From NCBI GenBank assembly GCA_033851915.1, contig JAWSVM010000007.1, positions 264,084-328,083 on the forward strand: a stretch of DNA of 64,000 bases, written 5' to 3'. The DNA is from UBA1672 sp033851915 (GTDB taxonomy: Bacteria; Pseudomonadota; Alphaproteobacteria; Micavibrionales; Micavibrionaceae). Of the stretch, positions 37,355 through 47,029 are shown in pieces. The notes beneath the pieces are model-generated. The model was not told where the DNA came from. It searched no databases and worked only from the letters and a program-made list of their open reading frames with translations. Numbering within the stretch: the first letter of the stretch is position 1; the number at the start of each line of letters is the position of its first letter. The position numbers and the translations under genes are program-made.

Positions 37355-39893
37355 GCTTTCCGCCTTCTTCCTCTTCATCGCCATAGGGGCGACCAAGTGG
37401 ATCGTATCTTTGGCCACCACCGCTCATCCCGATGCCGATCATTTGTTTCATGCGCTTTCCTAGCTGCTCATTGAGCTGCTCTTGCGAGGCTTTCAAATAT
37501 TCAATGGCTTTTTCCTGATGCGGAATTGATGTGCGCGGGCTGTTATTCTCTAATGCTTGTTCTGAACCGCGCATTTCCTGTTCGGCAAGGCCCATGGTTT
37601 CAGGGATTTCATCCAGTTTTTCTGCCGTATCCAGCATCAGTTGCCCAAGAATATAGCGTAGAGCCTCTTGTTCCGTTTTGTTGGGCAGTGTGTCTACGGA
37701 AAGTTCGTTTGTTTTATTGTTTTGTTTGGGGGCAGGCGGTGCACCATCTATACCAAAATCTTTGAACATTTCTTCGATAGAAGGGGCAGAGCGTGGTGCA
37801 ATGTTTTGTTGCCCATCTAAAAGGCGTTTTATTTTGGCTTGTTTTTGGGTTTGGTTCAGCAGTTTTTCCTGACGCTCTATCAGTTCTTGTAGCTCGTTAA
37901 TGCCTTCGCGCATGGCCTGCATATCTGCGGGAAGTTGCGGAGACATCGTGCCATCCATCATTTCCATCATGCGCTGCAGTTTTGACATCAGTTCTTGCGC
38001 TTTTTTCTCATCACCCTCACGCAGGGCGGTTTCTATTTCCTCCATCAGTTTGGAAAGGGCATCAGGGGAAATGATTTGCGAAAAATTATCAGGGGCAAAC
38101 TCCGGAAATTCCTCACCATTGGCTATACGTTTTTGCATGTCGCGTTGCATTTCTGCAAAATAATTTGCCATTTTTTCGCGCAAATTATCCATTAATCTTG
38201 AAATTTCGTCTTCACTTGCGTTGGGATCACGCATGGCGTCTTCAAGTGCGCGTTGTGCCTCGTGAAGTTCTCTCATAGCCAGTGATAAGTTTCCGTCCTC
38301 TACAACCAGTGCGGCATTCCACAGCAGTTTTATGATGTCTTGCGCGGCTTCTAGCCTGATTTCTTCCTTTTGGTTATTCACGAGAATAAGGCGTGCGCTT
38401 GCTGTTTTTATAGCAAGGTAAATGACGGGATTATTTTGGAAGTAATCAGGTGCGTTGAGCAGTGATTTTAGATTGAGTGCGATATCAATAAAGCTGCCTT
38501 CATAGTCCCATGCCAAACGTTTTCGCATAGCAATGAGGGATTTTGCCATTGGGTGTTCAAATTCACGTTCGGGCAAGACCAGATGTATTTTTTCCAGTTG
38601 TGCGTTTTGGCCTTTATGGTCTGTAACCGTATATTCAAAGGTAACGGGCAGCCCTGCCCATGTATGCCATGTCATGTTGAATATAGGGGAAATTTTGAAA
38701 TCTGCGTTCGGTTGAGACATGACGAGGCGCGTTTCTTCGGTGGGCATGCCAAGTGGGCGGTCTTCCACCATGTCATCGATATCCATACGCATATGGAGCT
38801 CTTTGACGCCGTAATCATCACGCACCATAAGCGGAAATCGGATTTGATTGTTGCTTAGGAATTCATAGGGGAGCGTTTCTTTGGGGGCTTCTTCTGGCTC
38901 AGCATCTGTTGTCTCTGCTGTTTCTATTTCCTCTGTTGCCTCGGTTTGTTCCGTTAGCTTAATCTTTGGCAGGCCATGCGATATTTCGGGCGGAGTATCA
39001 ATGATGTAGTTATAACGCCAGCTTGCACGTGGAATATAGGCCTGCGCGATTGAGAGTTTAGCACCATTTTCTATTGTGGTTTCAATGCCATAGAGGCCAG
39101 TGCCCAGATATTCCATTTGCGCGGTTTTTTTACCGTGTTGCAGATAGGGTGGAATATACTCTCCGAACATACTGTGCACGCGAATTCGAATTTCACTGTC
39201 TTCGGGGATATCTAGAGTGCTATCGTATGTGCCGTAACCGATTAAATGTGTTTGGCCAATGCCCGTATAAAGGGGGGGCTTGATCCAAAGGTTTGTGCTT
39301 TTGCCCTGTGAAATCACATAAGAAGGGTTGATTGGAAACAGGCCATTTGTGATTTTATTTTGCCATTGTGTGCCTGAAACCATAAGACCAGAGAGGAAAA
39401 TTAAAACGGCTATGAAACGAATCGCGGAAGGGTCTTCCCGTGATAAAATAGCGCGTTTTTTCGGCGTTTTCAGTGCAGAGAGAGAATGTAATATATGCTT
39501 TTGTGCGCTGTTCCACAGATTACGGGTCTCGTGTGTCTTCGGGTTTGCTAACGTGTCATCGAGAATTGCTATATGCCCTTGAGGCAAGTTGCTTTGTGCT
39601 TCCAATGCTTTGTCGATGGTTTTTCGCTTTGGAAATGTGAAGGCCAGCACATCTTTTTGGATGAGATAAACCAGCCCAACAAAAAAGCATAATGTTGTTG
39701 GAATAGTGATGATTGCGCCGAAAAAGGCAGGGATATCCAGCATCCATAAGCCGCAGAATAGCAATATCCAAAAGAATAACCGCCAAAAGTGCAGCGTTAT
39801 GTTTTCCAGAGTCAGAACCAGAGCGGCTCTCTTCCGTTTTTTAGACAGAGCATCAAGAAACGGACGGTTTTCAAAATCCAACGGGTCAAGCAT
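37209..39893 (-). CDS. TIGR02302/DUF4175 large membrane protein
   Basis: 894 residues. Two N-terminal membrane segments (about 35-90) and a third near 150-170 are followed by a periplasmic region and a long coiled-coil, Met/Glu/Gln-rich C-terminal half (for example LMSKLQRMMEMMDGTM). The C-terminus (PLGRPYGDEEEEGG..KVPDAIQKKRVDEILKTLRDR..RLLRQF) is the conserved end of the family, so the antisense overlap of 146 bases with the zinc-ribbon gene is real coding on this strand. It is normally found beside lysA in alphaproteobacteria, as here. Function unknown. Confidence 0.88.
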   Translation of the reverse strand: MLDPLDFENRPFLDALSKKRKRAALVLTLENITLHFWRLFFWILLFCGLWMLDIPAFFGAIITIPTTLCFFVGLVYLIQKDVLAFTFPKRKTIDKALEAQSNLPQGHIAILDDTLANPKTHETRNLWNSAQKHILHSLSALKTPKKRAILSREDPSAIRFIAVLIFLSGLMVSGTQWQNKITNGLFPINPSYVISQGKSTNLWIKPPLYTGIGQTHLIGYGTYDSTLDIPEDSEIRIRVHSMFGEYIPPYLQHGKKTAQMEYLGTGLYGIETTIENGAKLSIAQAYIPRASWRYNYIIDTPPEISHGLPKIKLTEQTEATEEIETAETTDAEPEEAPKETLPYEFLSNNQIRFPLMVRDDYGVKELHMRMDIDDMVEDRPLGMPTEETRLVMSQPNADFKISPIFNMTWHTWAGLPVTFEYTVTDHKGQNAQLEKIHLVLPEREFEHPMAKSLIAMRKRLAWDYEGSFIDIALNLKSLLNAPDYFQNNPVIYLAIKTASARLILVNNQKEEIRLEAAQDIIKLLWNAALVVEDGNLSLAMRELHEAQRALEDAMRDPNASEDEISRLMDNLREKMANYFAEMQRDMQKRIANGEEFPEFAPDNFSQIISPDALSKLMEEIETALREGDEKKAQELMSKLQRMMEMMDGTMSPQLPADMQAMREGINELQELIERQEKLLNQTQKQAKIKRLLDGQQNIAPRSAPSIEEMFKDFGIDGAPPAPKQNNKTNELSVDTLPNKTEQEALRYILGQLMLDTAEKLDEIPETMGLAEQEMRGSEQALENNSPRTSIPHQEKAIEYLKASQEQLNEQLGKRMKQMIGIGMSGGGQRYDPLGRPYGDEEEEGGKPNGSRVKVPDAIQKKRVDEILKTLRDRSGDLERPDDELNYFRRLLRQF

Positions 39894-39954
39894 GGATAAG
39901 AGGATATCTTGTTTTGCCGTATGAACCCATAAATTTTTTCAGGTTCTCCCCCGT

Positions 39955-41223
39955 TTATAACCAGTCGGGGATTGATTCTCTGGCCATCAGCTCATCCAGA
40001 GTTTGGCCTTTGTTAATAACCGCGATATTGTCTCCATCAACCAGTATTTCAGGGGGCAGGGGGCGGGTATTATAGTTGGAGGCCATAGCAAATCCATACG
40101 CACCCGCGGATTGTATCACCACGAGGTCATCTTTATTGACGGTGGGGATTTCACGGTTTTTGGCAAAAACGTCGCCACTTTCGCAGATAGGGCCAACAAT
40201 ATCATAGGTTTCCATCGGCGCATTATGCCCCATAACAGGGCGAATGCCATGATAGGCTTCGTATAATGTTGGGCGAATCAAATCATTCATCGCTGCGTCC
40301 AAAACAACGAAATTCTTGGATGGCGTGGCTTTTATATATTGGATTTTAGCGAGGAGAACGCCCGCATTTCCAACCATATAACGCCCCGGTTCCATCTGTA
40401 TTTGTGTATCAAGCGGCAGGATAATATCGTGAACCCATTGTGCGTAGGCATCAAGGTCAAGGTTCGTTTCATCATTATAGATGATAGGAAAACCACCGCC
40501 GATATCGGTATGCGTAACGGTGTGGCCTTGTGCGCGTAGTGTGCCAACGAGTTCAGCCAGCTTCTCAAAGCCGGGCTTGAAAACATCCACTTGTGAGATT
40601 TGTGAACCAATGTGAATGGCAAGACCAACGGGGGTGACGTTGCCCATTTCCTCGGCGCGTTTATACAGGGTTATGATATCTTCTGCGGTGTTGCCGAATT
40701 TATCTCCCTTGCGTCCTGTTGAGATTTTACTGTGTCCACCGCCGTTAAGATTTGGATTAAGGCGGAAGACAACATTTGCGGTCTTGTTCATTTCCGCGGC
40801 AAATTTATTGACGTTTTCCAGCTCTTCCGGTGCTTCGATGTTGAATTGCAGGATATTTGCCTCAAGACAGGCTTTAATCTCGCTCTCGTTCTTGCCGAAG
40901 CTGGTGGATATGATTTGATTGCCCGTGAAACCGGCTTTCAGGCCTTTCAATAGCTCACCTTCCGAGACGATTTCCAGCCCACTACCCAGTGTTTGCAGGA
41001 ATTTCAAGATTGCTATATTCGTATTGGCTTTACAGGCGTAGCATAATAAGGGCTGGCGATCTGCGGGCAGGGCGCGCTCCATAGCCTCTTTTAAGGCCAT
41101 AAACTGTGATTTTATTACGGACGCACTATAGACGTAGCATGGCGTGCCATATTCTTTAGCAATATCAGGCAAAGCTATATTATCAACATGTAAAACGCCG
41201 TTTTTTTCGGTGAAACCAGTCAT
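39955..41223 (-). CDS. lysA: Diaminopimelate decarboxylase
   Basis: 422 residues. The PLP-binding lysine is in LLCYACKANTN, and the GGGFPI glycine loop, EPGRYMVGNAGVL and ICESGDVFA substrate-binding segments are present. It decarboxylates meso-DAP to lysine. It is preceded on the same strand by the LptM-like lipoprotein gene and followed by the DUF4175 gene. Confidence 0.97.
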   Translation of the reverse strand: MTGFTEKNGVLHVDNIALPDIAKEYGTPCYVYSASVIKSQFMALKEAMERALPADRQPLLCYACKANTNIAILKFLQTLGSGLEIVSEGELLKGLKAGFTGNQIISTSFGKNESEIKACLEANILQFNIEAPEELENVNKFAAEMNKTANVVFRLNPNLNGGGHSKISTGRKGDKFGNTAEDIITLYKRAEEMGNVTPVGLAIHIGSQISQVDVFKPGFEKLAELVGTLRAQGHTVTHTDIGGGFPIIYNDETNLDLDAYAQWVHDIILPLDTQIQMEPGRYMVGNAGVLLAKIQYIKATPSKNFVVLDAAMNDLIRPTLYEAYHGIRPVMGHNAPMETYDIVGPICESGDVFAKNREIPTVNKDDLVVIQSAGAYGFAMASNYNTRPLPPEILVDGDNIAVINKGQTLDELMARESIPDWL

Positions 41224-41246
41224 TGTAATCTCTTGAATTTGTGATT

Positions 41247-41429
41247 TTAGTGGATTTTTTGCTCTAAACCAGGCTGCGGATCTGTGCTTGTATCGGGGTA
41301 GCTGCGCGGAAATGTGTCATGTTCCGCCCCTTGAGGTGGGTCAACATATGGAGGCTTGACTCCGCACGCGCAGAGTAAGAGGATGTTGGCACACAAAAAT
41401 ATATGTAAGAACTGCTTTTTATTAATCAT
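41247..41429 (-). CDS. lptM: LptM-like small lipoprotein
   Basis: 60 residues with a lipobox LLCAC (lipidated Cys22) and the following GVKPPYVDPP, matching the small lipoproteins annotated LptM/YifL that sit upstream of lysA or dapF. LptM in E. coli assists maturation of the LptD/LptE LPS translocon. The proline-rich mature part is about 38 residues. The gene symbol is transferred from the family and context. Confidence 0.75.
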   Translation of the reverse strand: MINKKQFLHIFLCANILLLCACGVKPPYVDPPQGAEHDTFPRSYPDTSTDPQPGLEQKIH

Positions 41430-41531
41430 CTTTGTTCCTCTGATCGGTTCGCTATAACCTGTGTATATTGGAATGGAAGAAAAATAAACCCTAAACCTTG
41501 CGAATTAGGGCAGACAATATGAGGAAAGTTT

Positions 41532-42134
41532 ATGAGTGATGTTCCCAAAGGTTTAATTACGCGGTTCTTTTGGATTGGCGCTATAGGGCTGGTCTTTGCG
41601 ATTTATTCGACTGCAAGTGGTATTCACAATAAAAATAAGCTGGAAAATACCGAAGCCAAAATAGTATCTAAATTTAAGAGTATAAAATCATATAAAGATA
41701 AAGTTTTCTTACCATCCATTCATGTTGCTGCGCCTGATGGCAGCATTGTTGATTTAAGCGAAAGCCATGGGAAATATACTATACTGAATGTTTGGGCGAC
41801 ATGGTGTACACCATGCGTTAAAGAACTTTCCTCTCTTCGGCGTTTGGATAAAACATTCGCATTTGATAGTGATTGGCGCATTATTGCAGTGTCTATTGAT
41901 TCTAAGAATAGTTTGTCCAATGTGGCGAAGTATACGGCACATTATGATGTTGAAGATATTGCGAATTACATCGATTATAATTCAGAGCTACAAAATAACT
42001 TTAATATTAAAAAATTACCAATGACTTTGATTGTTAATCCATCGGGGCGCATTTTGTATAAAATACATGGCGATGTATTCTGGCATGATAAGGCCATCAC
42101 TGAGTTTATGGACTTAATCACAAAGGTTTATTAA
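41532..42134 (+). CDS. TlpA-family thiol:disulfide oxidoreductase
   Basis: 200 residues. An N-terminal membrane anchor (about 11-28) and the active site WATWCTPCVKE (Cys92, Cys95) followed by the cis-proline segment KKLPMTLIVNPSG identify a membrane-anchored thioredoxin-fold reductase facing the periplasm. It would reduce disulfides, for instance in cytochrome maturation. In many relatives argH separates this gene from the lysA cluster; none is present here. Confidence 0.9.
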   Translation: MSDVPKGLITRFFWIGAIGLVFAIYSTASGIHNKNKLENTEAKIVSKFKSIKSYKDKVFLPSIHVAAPDGSIVDLSESHGKYTILNVWATWCTPCVKELSSLRRLDKTFAFDSDWRIIAVSIDSKNSLSNVAKYTAHYDVEDIANYIDYNSELQNNFNIKKLPMTLIVNPSGRILYKIHGDVFWHDKAITEFMDLITKVY

Positions 42135-42218
42135 CGTGCCTGCATTTAGGCAATTTGTTAATATAATCTGTGGTAGTATATTATCTTCGTTTCGTTCCTT
42201 CCAGCAGGGTCAATAAAT

Positions 42219-43511
42219 ATGCAGCAAGAGCAGCAAGGTACTCAAAAAATTTCACAAGATCAGCTTGATGCCATGGTTGATTTGCATTCACGGTTTTTGG
42301 GTGGTCGAATAGGTGGACGGCGCGCTATGCTTGATAATATCGACATACGGGGCTTATCTTTAAAAGGTAAGGATTTAAAACAGGCGAATTTTACGGCGTG
42401 TTTGATGAATAATATGGATTTATCGCGGGCAAATTTTCAAGAAGCATCGCTTTATGCCTGTGATTTAAGTAATTCTAATTTATTTCACACTATTTTTGTG
42501 CGCGCGGATTTACGTGGTGCGCGTATTGAGAATGCGAATTTGGAGGGAGCAGACCTTGAAGCTGCAGATCTTCGGCGCGGCGGCATGGCTTCTATGGGGG
42601 ATTTTCCTACGACGACGAAGGCTGTTAATTTTAAAGGTGCTAACTTGAGTGGTGCACGATTAACCGGCTCTATGGCATCGAATGCGGATTTTTCCGATGC
42701 GATGCTGGTTGGTGCAAATCTGGCGAACTCCGATATGCGTGGCGCGAGCTTAGAGGGAGCTAACCTTTCTAATGTTGATCTTGAGGGGGCAAAGCTGAAT
42801 GGTGCTAATATTAAATCAACCATATTCACTGGTGTAGATTTAAGCGCGCTGAGAGATTGTGGTATGGATTTATCCGATGCCATCACAGATGATAATATTG
42901 GTATCTCTGTTTCGGACTTGGCTGAGCCATTACAAAAATTGATTGAACATCATCATAAGTGGCTAAAAAGCAAGGGAGCGGATGGCGAACAGCTGGATCT
43001 GAGTGATGTAGATTTACGTGCGCTTGGTTCGTTAAAGCAAGAGCGACTAACCGCGATTAGAGCGGTTGAAACCAAGTTTTTCGGGTTAAATCTTTATCAA
43101 GTGCAATTGCAAAGTGCGATATTGAACCATTCAGATTTTAGAAGCTGTGATATGGAAGAGGCTGATTTGCGCGGTTCTTCCTTTAAGGGCGGTAATTTTT
43201 CACATGCGAATTTAAAGGGCGCAGATTGTTCTGCTTTGATGCTTGGTGCGGGTGGGACGAGCCGCTTTAACCCGTGTAATTTTGAAGATGCGCGCTTTTG
43301 CTATGCTGATTTGACGGGAGCGCAGTTAAAAGATGCTATTTTTGTGGGTGCGAATTTGTCTTATGCCGACTTTACGGGGGCAGATCTACGAGGCGCAGAT
43401 TTTACGGGGGCGGTGATGGAAAATGTCATTCTTGAAGATACGCAGACCGAGGGCGCGAAATTTGATCGTGATAAGAACAATCCTGTCTTTAAGATGAAGT
43501 CGGATACTTGA
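42219..43511 (+). CDS. Pentapeptide-repeat protein
   Basis: 430 residues with two blocks of A(D/N)LxX pentapeptide repeats, about 42-215 and 290-415, separated by a helical linker (LAEPLQKLIEHHHKWLKSKG). Each block should fold as a right-handed quadrilateral beta-helix. An amphipathic N-terminal region carries QEQQGTQKISQDQLDAMVDLHSRFL. No signal peptide is seen, so it is probably cytoplasmic. Its role is unknown; DNA-mimic or scaffold functions are known for the fold. Confidence 0.9.
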   Translation: MQQEQQGTQKISQDQLDAMVDLHSRFLGGRIGGRRAMLDNIDIRGLSLKGKDLKQANFTACLMNNMDLSRANFQEASLYACDLSNSNLFHTIFVRADLRGARIENANLEGADLEAADLRRGGMASMGDFPTTTKAVNFKGANLSGARLTGSMASNADFSDAMLVGANLANSDMRGASLEGANLSNVDLEGAKLNGANIKSTIFTGVDLSALRDCGMDLSDAITDDNIGISVSDLAEPLQKLIEHHHKWLKSKGADGEQLDLSDVDLRALGSLKQERLTAIRAVETKFFGLNLYQVQLQSAILNHSDFRSCDMEEADLRGSSFKGGNFSHANLKGADCSALMLGAGGTSRFNPCNFEDARFCYADLTGAQLKDAIFVGANLSYADFTGADLRGADFTGAVMENVILEDTQTEGAKFDRDKNNPVFKMKSDT

Positions 43512-43548
43512 AAATTGACATAATTTTATATTGGAGGTAAAACTCGAT

Positions 43549-43884
43549 ATGGCTTTAGATAAAGAAATACAGAAAATATTAGATCGTGCGCCGAATATTC
43601 AGAATATCCCGCATGCTTTTTATTCGAAAGAGGCTGACCTGAATTTAAAGGGTCTGGAAACCTCTACGATTACGGATGAGTTTGGTAAATCTGTTGATGT
43701 TAATTTTATTGGTGGGTGTTCAGTTGGGGCTGATGGAAAAGTTATTCCAGCTACGGATGAAGAGGCATTGGCAGCCGAACCGGATACGTATGAGTATCTT
43801 GGCTATATAGATGACGTTGGCGTTTTTGTACGCACAGATCATACACCGGAACGTCCGATGCAAACCGTATCAATAGAGCTTTAG
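43549..43884 (+). CDS. Small protein of unknown function
   Basis: 111 residues from the ATG at 43549; GGAGGT at 43533-43538 lies ten bases upstream and decides this start. It reads as a small globular protein with DEFGKSVDVNFIGGCSVGADGK and EYLGYIDDVGVFVRTDH. No family is recognised. It follows the pentapeptide-repeat gene by 37 bases on the same strand and may be co-transcribed with it. It is convergent with etfA, 11 bases apart. Confidence 0.75.
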   Translation: MALDKEIQKILDRAPNIQNIPHAFYSKEADLNLKGLETSTITDEFGKSVDVNFIGGCSVGADGKVIPATDEEALAAEPDTYEYLGYIDDVGVFVRTDHTPERPMQTVSIEL

Positions 43885-43895
43885 TCTTTGGATAT

Positions 43896-44825
43896 TTACA
43901 GTTTTTCTGTCAGTTCAGGCACTGCATCGAATAAATCCGCAACCAAACCATAATCTGCAACCGAGAATATTGGGGCGTCTTCGTCTTTATTGATGGCTAC
44001 AATGGTTTTAGAGCCTTTCATGCCTGCTAAATGCTGGATCGCGCCGGAAATACCGATGGCGATATAAAGGTCAGGGGCAACGATCTTGCCTGTTTGGCCA
44101 ACTTGATAATCATTGGGGACATAGCCAGCATCAACGGCAGCACGTGATGCGCCAATCGCTGCGCCGAGTTTATCAGCTAATTTCTCGATAATGGCAAAGT
44201 TTTCTTCTGATCCAACACCGCGCCCACCTGATACGACTATTTTTGCAGCCGTTAGCTCCGGTCTCTCGGAAACGGAAAGCTCGGCTTTCACAAATGTCGT
44301 AAGGCTAGTGGCTTCAGGGGCGCTGTAATCCTCAATAGAGGCACTGCCGCCTGATGTCGCTGCCGCATCAAATGTCGTTCCGCGCACAGTGATCAACTTA
44401 ATCGCATCGGATGATTTCACCGTTGCGATGGCGTTTCCTGCATAAACGGGGCGTTTGAAGGTGTCTGCAGATTCAACGGCGATAATGTCTGATATTTGTT
44501 GTGTATCCAGCAAAGCTGCCGCGCGAGGTAATATGTTTTTACCAAATGTTGTGGCAGGGGCTAGGATATGGGAATAATTTGAGGCTAAATCCACGAGTAT
44601 AGGGGCGATATTCTCAGCAATTGGGTGTTCCAGAGACGCTGCATCGGCTTTTATGACTTTGGTTACGCCTGCGATTTGTGCAGCTTCCTGTGCCACCGCA
44701 TCGCAATTCGAGCCTGCAACAAGGACATGGATATCACCGCCGATTTGGCTGGCTGCACCGATGGTGTTCAGAGTTGCGGATTTAATGGATTTGTTATCAT
44801 GTTCTGCAAGGATAAGTATGCTCAT
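43896..44825 (-). CDS. etfA: Electron transfer flavoprotein subunit alpha
   Basis: 309 residues. The FAD-binding C-terminal domain has VVSGGRGVGSEENF, GASRAAVDAGYVPNDYQVGQTGKIVAPDLYIAIGISGAIQHLAGMK, all characteristic. With EtfB it passes electrons from acyl-CoA and other dehydrogenases to ETF-ubiquinone oxidoreductase. It is 12 bases downstream of etfB. Confidence 0.97.
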   Translation of the reverse strand: MSILILAEHDNKSIKSATLNTIGAASQIGGDIHVLVAGSNCDAVAQEAAQIAGVTKVIKADAASLEHPIAENIAPILVDLASNYSHILAPATTFGKNILPRAAALLDTQQISDIIAVESADTFKRPVYAGNAIATVKSSDAIKLITVRGTTFDAAATSGGSASIEDYSAPEATSLTTFVKAELSVSERPELTAAKIVVSGGRGVGSEENFAIIEKLADKLGAAIGASRAAVDAGYVPNDYQVGQTGKIVAPDLYIAIGISGAIQHLAGMKGSKTIVAINKDEDAPIFSVADYGLVADLFDAVPELTEKL

Positions 44826-44837
44826 TGTCTTGTCTTC

Positions 44838-45602
44838 CTATATCACTTTGGCTTCGTTTCTGAGTTTATCGATCAGTGCATCAACGCTATCGACCTTAAT
44901 GCCGCCTTTGCGCACGGGTGGTTCATTCACCGAGATGATTTCGAGGCGCGGCGTGTAATCAACGCCAAGTTCTGATGGCTCAATAATATCCAATTGTTTC
45001 TTCTTGGCCTTCATAATGTCGGGTAGCTTGGCATAGCGTGGCTCATTCAGGCGTAAGTCTGTGGTGATAATTGCAGGGGAGGTCAGCTCCAGCGTTTCCA
45101 GTCCACCGTCAATTTCGCGGGTGACGTGGATTTTCCCGTCATTAATTTCTAGTTTTGAGGCAAATGTCCCTTGTGCCCAGCCGAGGAGGGCGGCCAGCAT
45201 TTGTCCCGTTTGGCTGGAATCATCATCAATGGATTGTTTTCCCATAATTACAAGGTCAGGTTTTTCTTTCTCTACCAAGGCTTTAAGAGTTTTTGCAACG
45301 GCCAGTGGCTCAACCCCGCCCAAATCAATAGGGGCATCGGTTTTGACCAAAATACCGCGGTCTGCGCCCATCGCCATGGCACTGCGAATTTGTTCTTGCG
45401 CCTTTTCAGGGCCAATCGTTACGACAATAACTTCGGAGGCCTTGCCGGATTCTTTTAAGCGGATAGCTTCTTCAACGGCGATTTCATCGAAGGGGTTAAT
45501 CGACATTTTAACATTGGCGAGGTCAACGCCGCTGCCGTCTGACTTAACATGGATTTTTACGTTAAAATCGACAACGCGTTTGATAGGGACAAGTATTTTC
45601 AT
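44838..45602 (-). CDS. etfB: Electron transfer flavoprotein subunit beta
   Basis: 254 residues. MKILVPIKRVVD, SINPFDEIAVEEAIRLKE, AMAMGADRGILV and LVIMGKQSIDDDSSQTGQMLAALLGW, the AMP-binding signature, are present. It forms the heterodimeric ETF with EtfA. A small HIG1-type gene lies just upstream on the same strand. Confidence 0.97.
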   Translation of the reverse strand: MKILVPIKRVVDFNVKIHVKSDGSGVDLANVKMSINPFDEIAVEEAIRLKESGKASEVIVVTIGPEKAQEQIRSAMAMGADRGILVKTDAPIDLGGVEPLAVAKTLKALVEKEKPDLVIMGKQSIDDDSSQTGQMLAALLGWAQGTFASKLEINDGKIHVTREIDGGLETLELTSPAIITTDLRLNEPRYAKLPDIMKAKKKQLDIIEPSELGVDYTPRLEIISVNEPPVRKGGIKVDSVDALIDKLRNEAKVI

Positions 45603-45638
45603 TTGAGTGTTACTCCGAGTATAGGGAATAAAAAGAGG

Positions 45639-45836
45639 CTAATTTTGAGCTAAAAAATACGCTAGTGCAAGCAGTAAAATAGTCAGCCCTTGTAACGCGA
45701 CACGAAGTTGCATAAGTTTGTTGCCATATTTCTCGTTGAATGCACCGCCCTTTATCATCGAAAAGATGCCGATAAAGAGGACTGCAACGACTGATAGGAA
45801 AGAGATCAGTATAAGAATGGGTAACATCGTGTTCAT
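45639..45836 (-). CDS. HIG1-domain twin-transmembrane protein
   Basis: 65 residues with two membrane helices (about 5-27 and 43-62) joined by KGGAFNEKYGNKLMQLRVALQG, the HIG1 pattern. Mitochondrial HIG1 proteins associate with respiratory complexes; the bacterial role is unknown. It lies 36 bases upstream of etfB, a conserved alphaproteobacterial neighbourhood. Confidence 0.85.
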   Translation of the reverse strand: MNTMLPILILISFLSVVAVLFIGIFSMIKGGAFNEKYGNKLMQLRVALQGLTILLLALAYFLAQN

Positions 45837-45985
45837 GGCAATAACCTAACGCGATTTATTCGGCTTGTATAGAGTTTCTATTATGTGTTTGCAGCTCAAA
45901 TTTGACATAACGTTACGAAATATGCATTAATATATGAAAATAAGTGCTAAAAAATGCGCAGTAAATTTATATCGAGGTGATAAAA

Positions 45986-46228
45986 ATGGTAAATCAATAT
46001 AGAAAACATGCATCAGATTCTCATTGGAGCTATAGCTGGACTTTAGGCGATAACCCTGTTGTTTCTTTTTGTAATTCGAAGGTTAGAACGAATGTAATTT
46101 ATACTTTGGATGAGTTGCAATCTGTTTTGAAATGCACTGATGAAGAAATCAGCTTTATTCCTTTGCCACGCCGCATCATGGAAAATGCTCTAAGTATTGT
46201 TGATGGGTCGTTAACGCGCGCCGCGTAG
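45986..46228 (+). CDS. Small protein of unknown function
   Basis: 80 residues from the ATG at 45986, with GAGGTGA at 45974-45980. It contains WSYSWTLGDNPVVSFCNSKVR and TLDELQSVLKCTDEEISFIPL. No family is recognised and there is no signal peptide. Its 3' end overlaps the convergent ubiG stop by 18 bases. Confidence 0.7.
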   Translation: MVNQYRKHASDSHWSYSWTLGDNPVVSFCNSKVRTNVIYTLDELQSVLKCTDEEISFIPLPRRIMENALSIVDGSLTRAA

Positions 46229-46981
46229 AGAAATCAAATAATTTACATCTAAATCCGTTTTCGATAGGTGAAACGCGTTTTTCAGAGGATTAAAGATTAG
46301 CCCCGTAACATCATACGGGGTTAAATTATGTTTGCGGGCATGGCTGGCGATTTCAGAAGGTTTGACGAATTTTGACCATGTATGCGTGCCGCGTGGAACC
46401 CAACGCAAGATATGCTCTGCTGCGACGATGCCCAAGGCGAATGATTTCGGGGTGCGGTTTAGGGTTGACATAATCAAAAGGCCGTTCGGTTTGAGGCGGT
46501 TTATGCAGACTTCTATGAATTCTTCTACATTGCGGACATGCTCTATAATCTCCAGAGCAACGACAACATCGTATTGTTCATCCAAATCCTGTGCATCGCC
46601 GCACATATAGGTAATATCAAGCTCAGACGTCTTCGCATGGGCTTTGGCAACATCAATGGCATTGGCATCGGCATCAATGCCTGTGACCTGCATGCCCATT
46701 TGCGCCAAAGATTCACTGACCAGCCCGCCACCACAGCCAATATCAAGGATATTGAGTTTATCGAATTGCAAGCTGTAATGATCTGCGATTTGTTGGTGGA
46801 TATAGTCCATACGCACAGGGTTCAAGCGGTGAAGTGGCTTAAATGGCCCGTCCTCATCCCACCATTTTTTAGAGTCTTTGGCGAAGTGAATAATTTCTTT
46901 CGGATCAATTGTGGTCGTTTTTTCCACTGTTTTGCCTTTTTTACTTTGATTTTTATGCTGAGGGTGAGTATGGATAACCAC
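46211..46981 (-). CDS. ubiG: Ubiquinone biosynthesis O-methyltransferase UbiG
   Basis: Up to 256 residues. KWWDEDGPFKPLHRLNPVRM, the SAM loop ILDIGCGGGLVSESLA and the C-terminal DVTGLIFNPLK are characteristic. It performs the two O-methylations of ubiquinone synthesis. The start is uncertain: no ATG lies near the N-terminus, and a GTG at 46981 or an in-frame GTG about 17 codons later are both possible. It is divergent from lysC, a common alphaproteobacterial pairing. Confidence 0.94.
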   Translation of the reverse strand: MVIHTHPQHKNQSKKGKTVEKTTTIDPKEIIHFAKDSKKWWDEDGPFKPLHRLNPVRMDYIHQQIADHYSLQFDKLNILDIGCGGGLVSESLAQMGMQVTGIDADANAIDVAKAHAKTSELDITYMCGDAQDLDEQYDVVVALEIIEHVRNVEEFIEVCINRLKPNGLLIMSTLNRTPKSFALGIVAAEHILRWVPRGTHTWSKFVKPSEIASHARKHNLTPYDVTGLIFNPLKNAFHLSKTDLDVNYLISLRGAR

Positions 46982-47029
46982 TGCTGTAAATACAAGATTA
47001 TAAACACAAGAGCATAAAAGATTTAAGAG

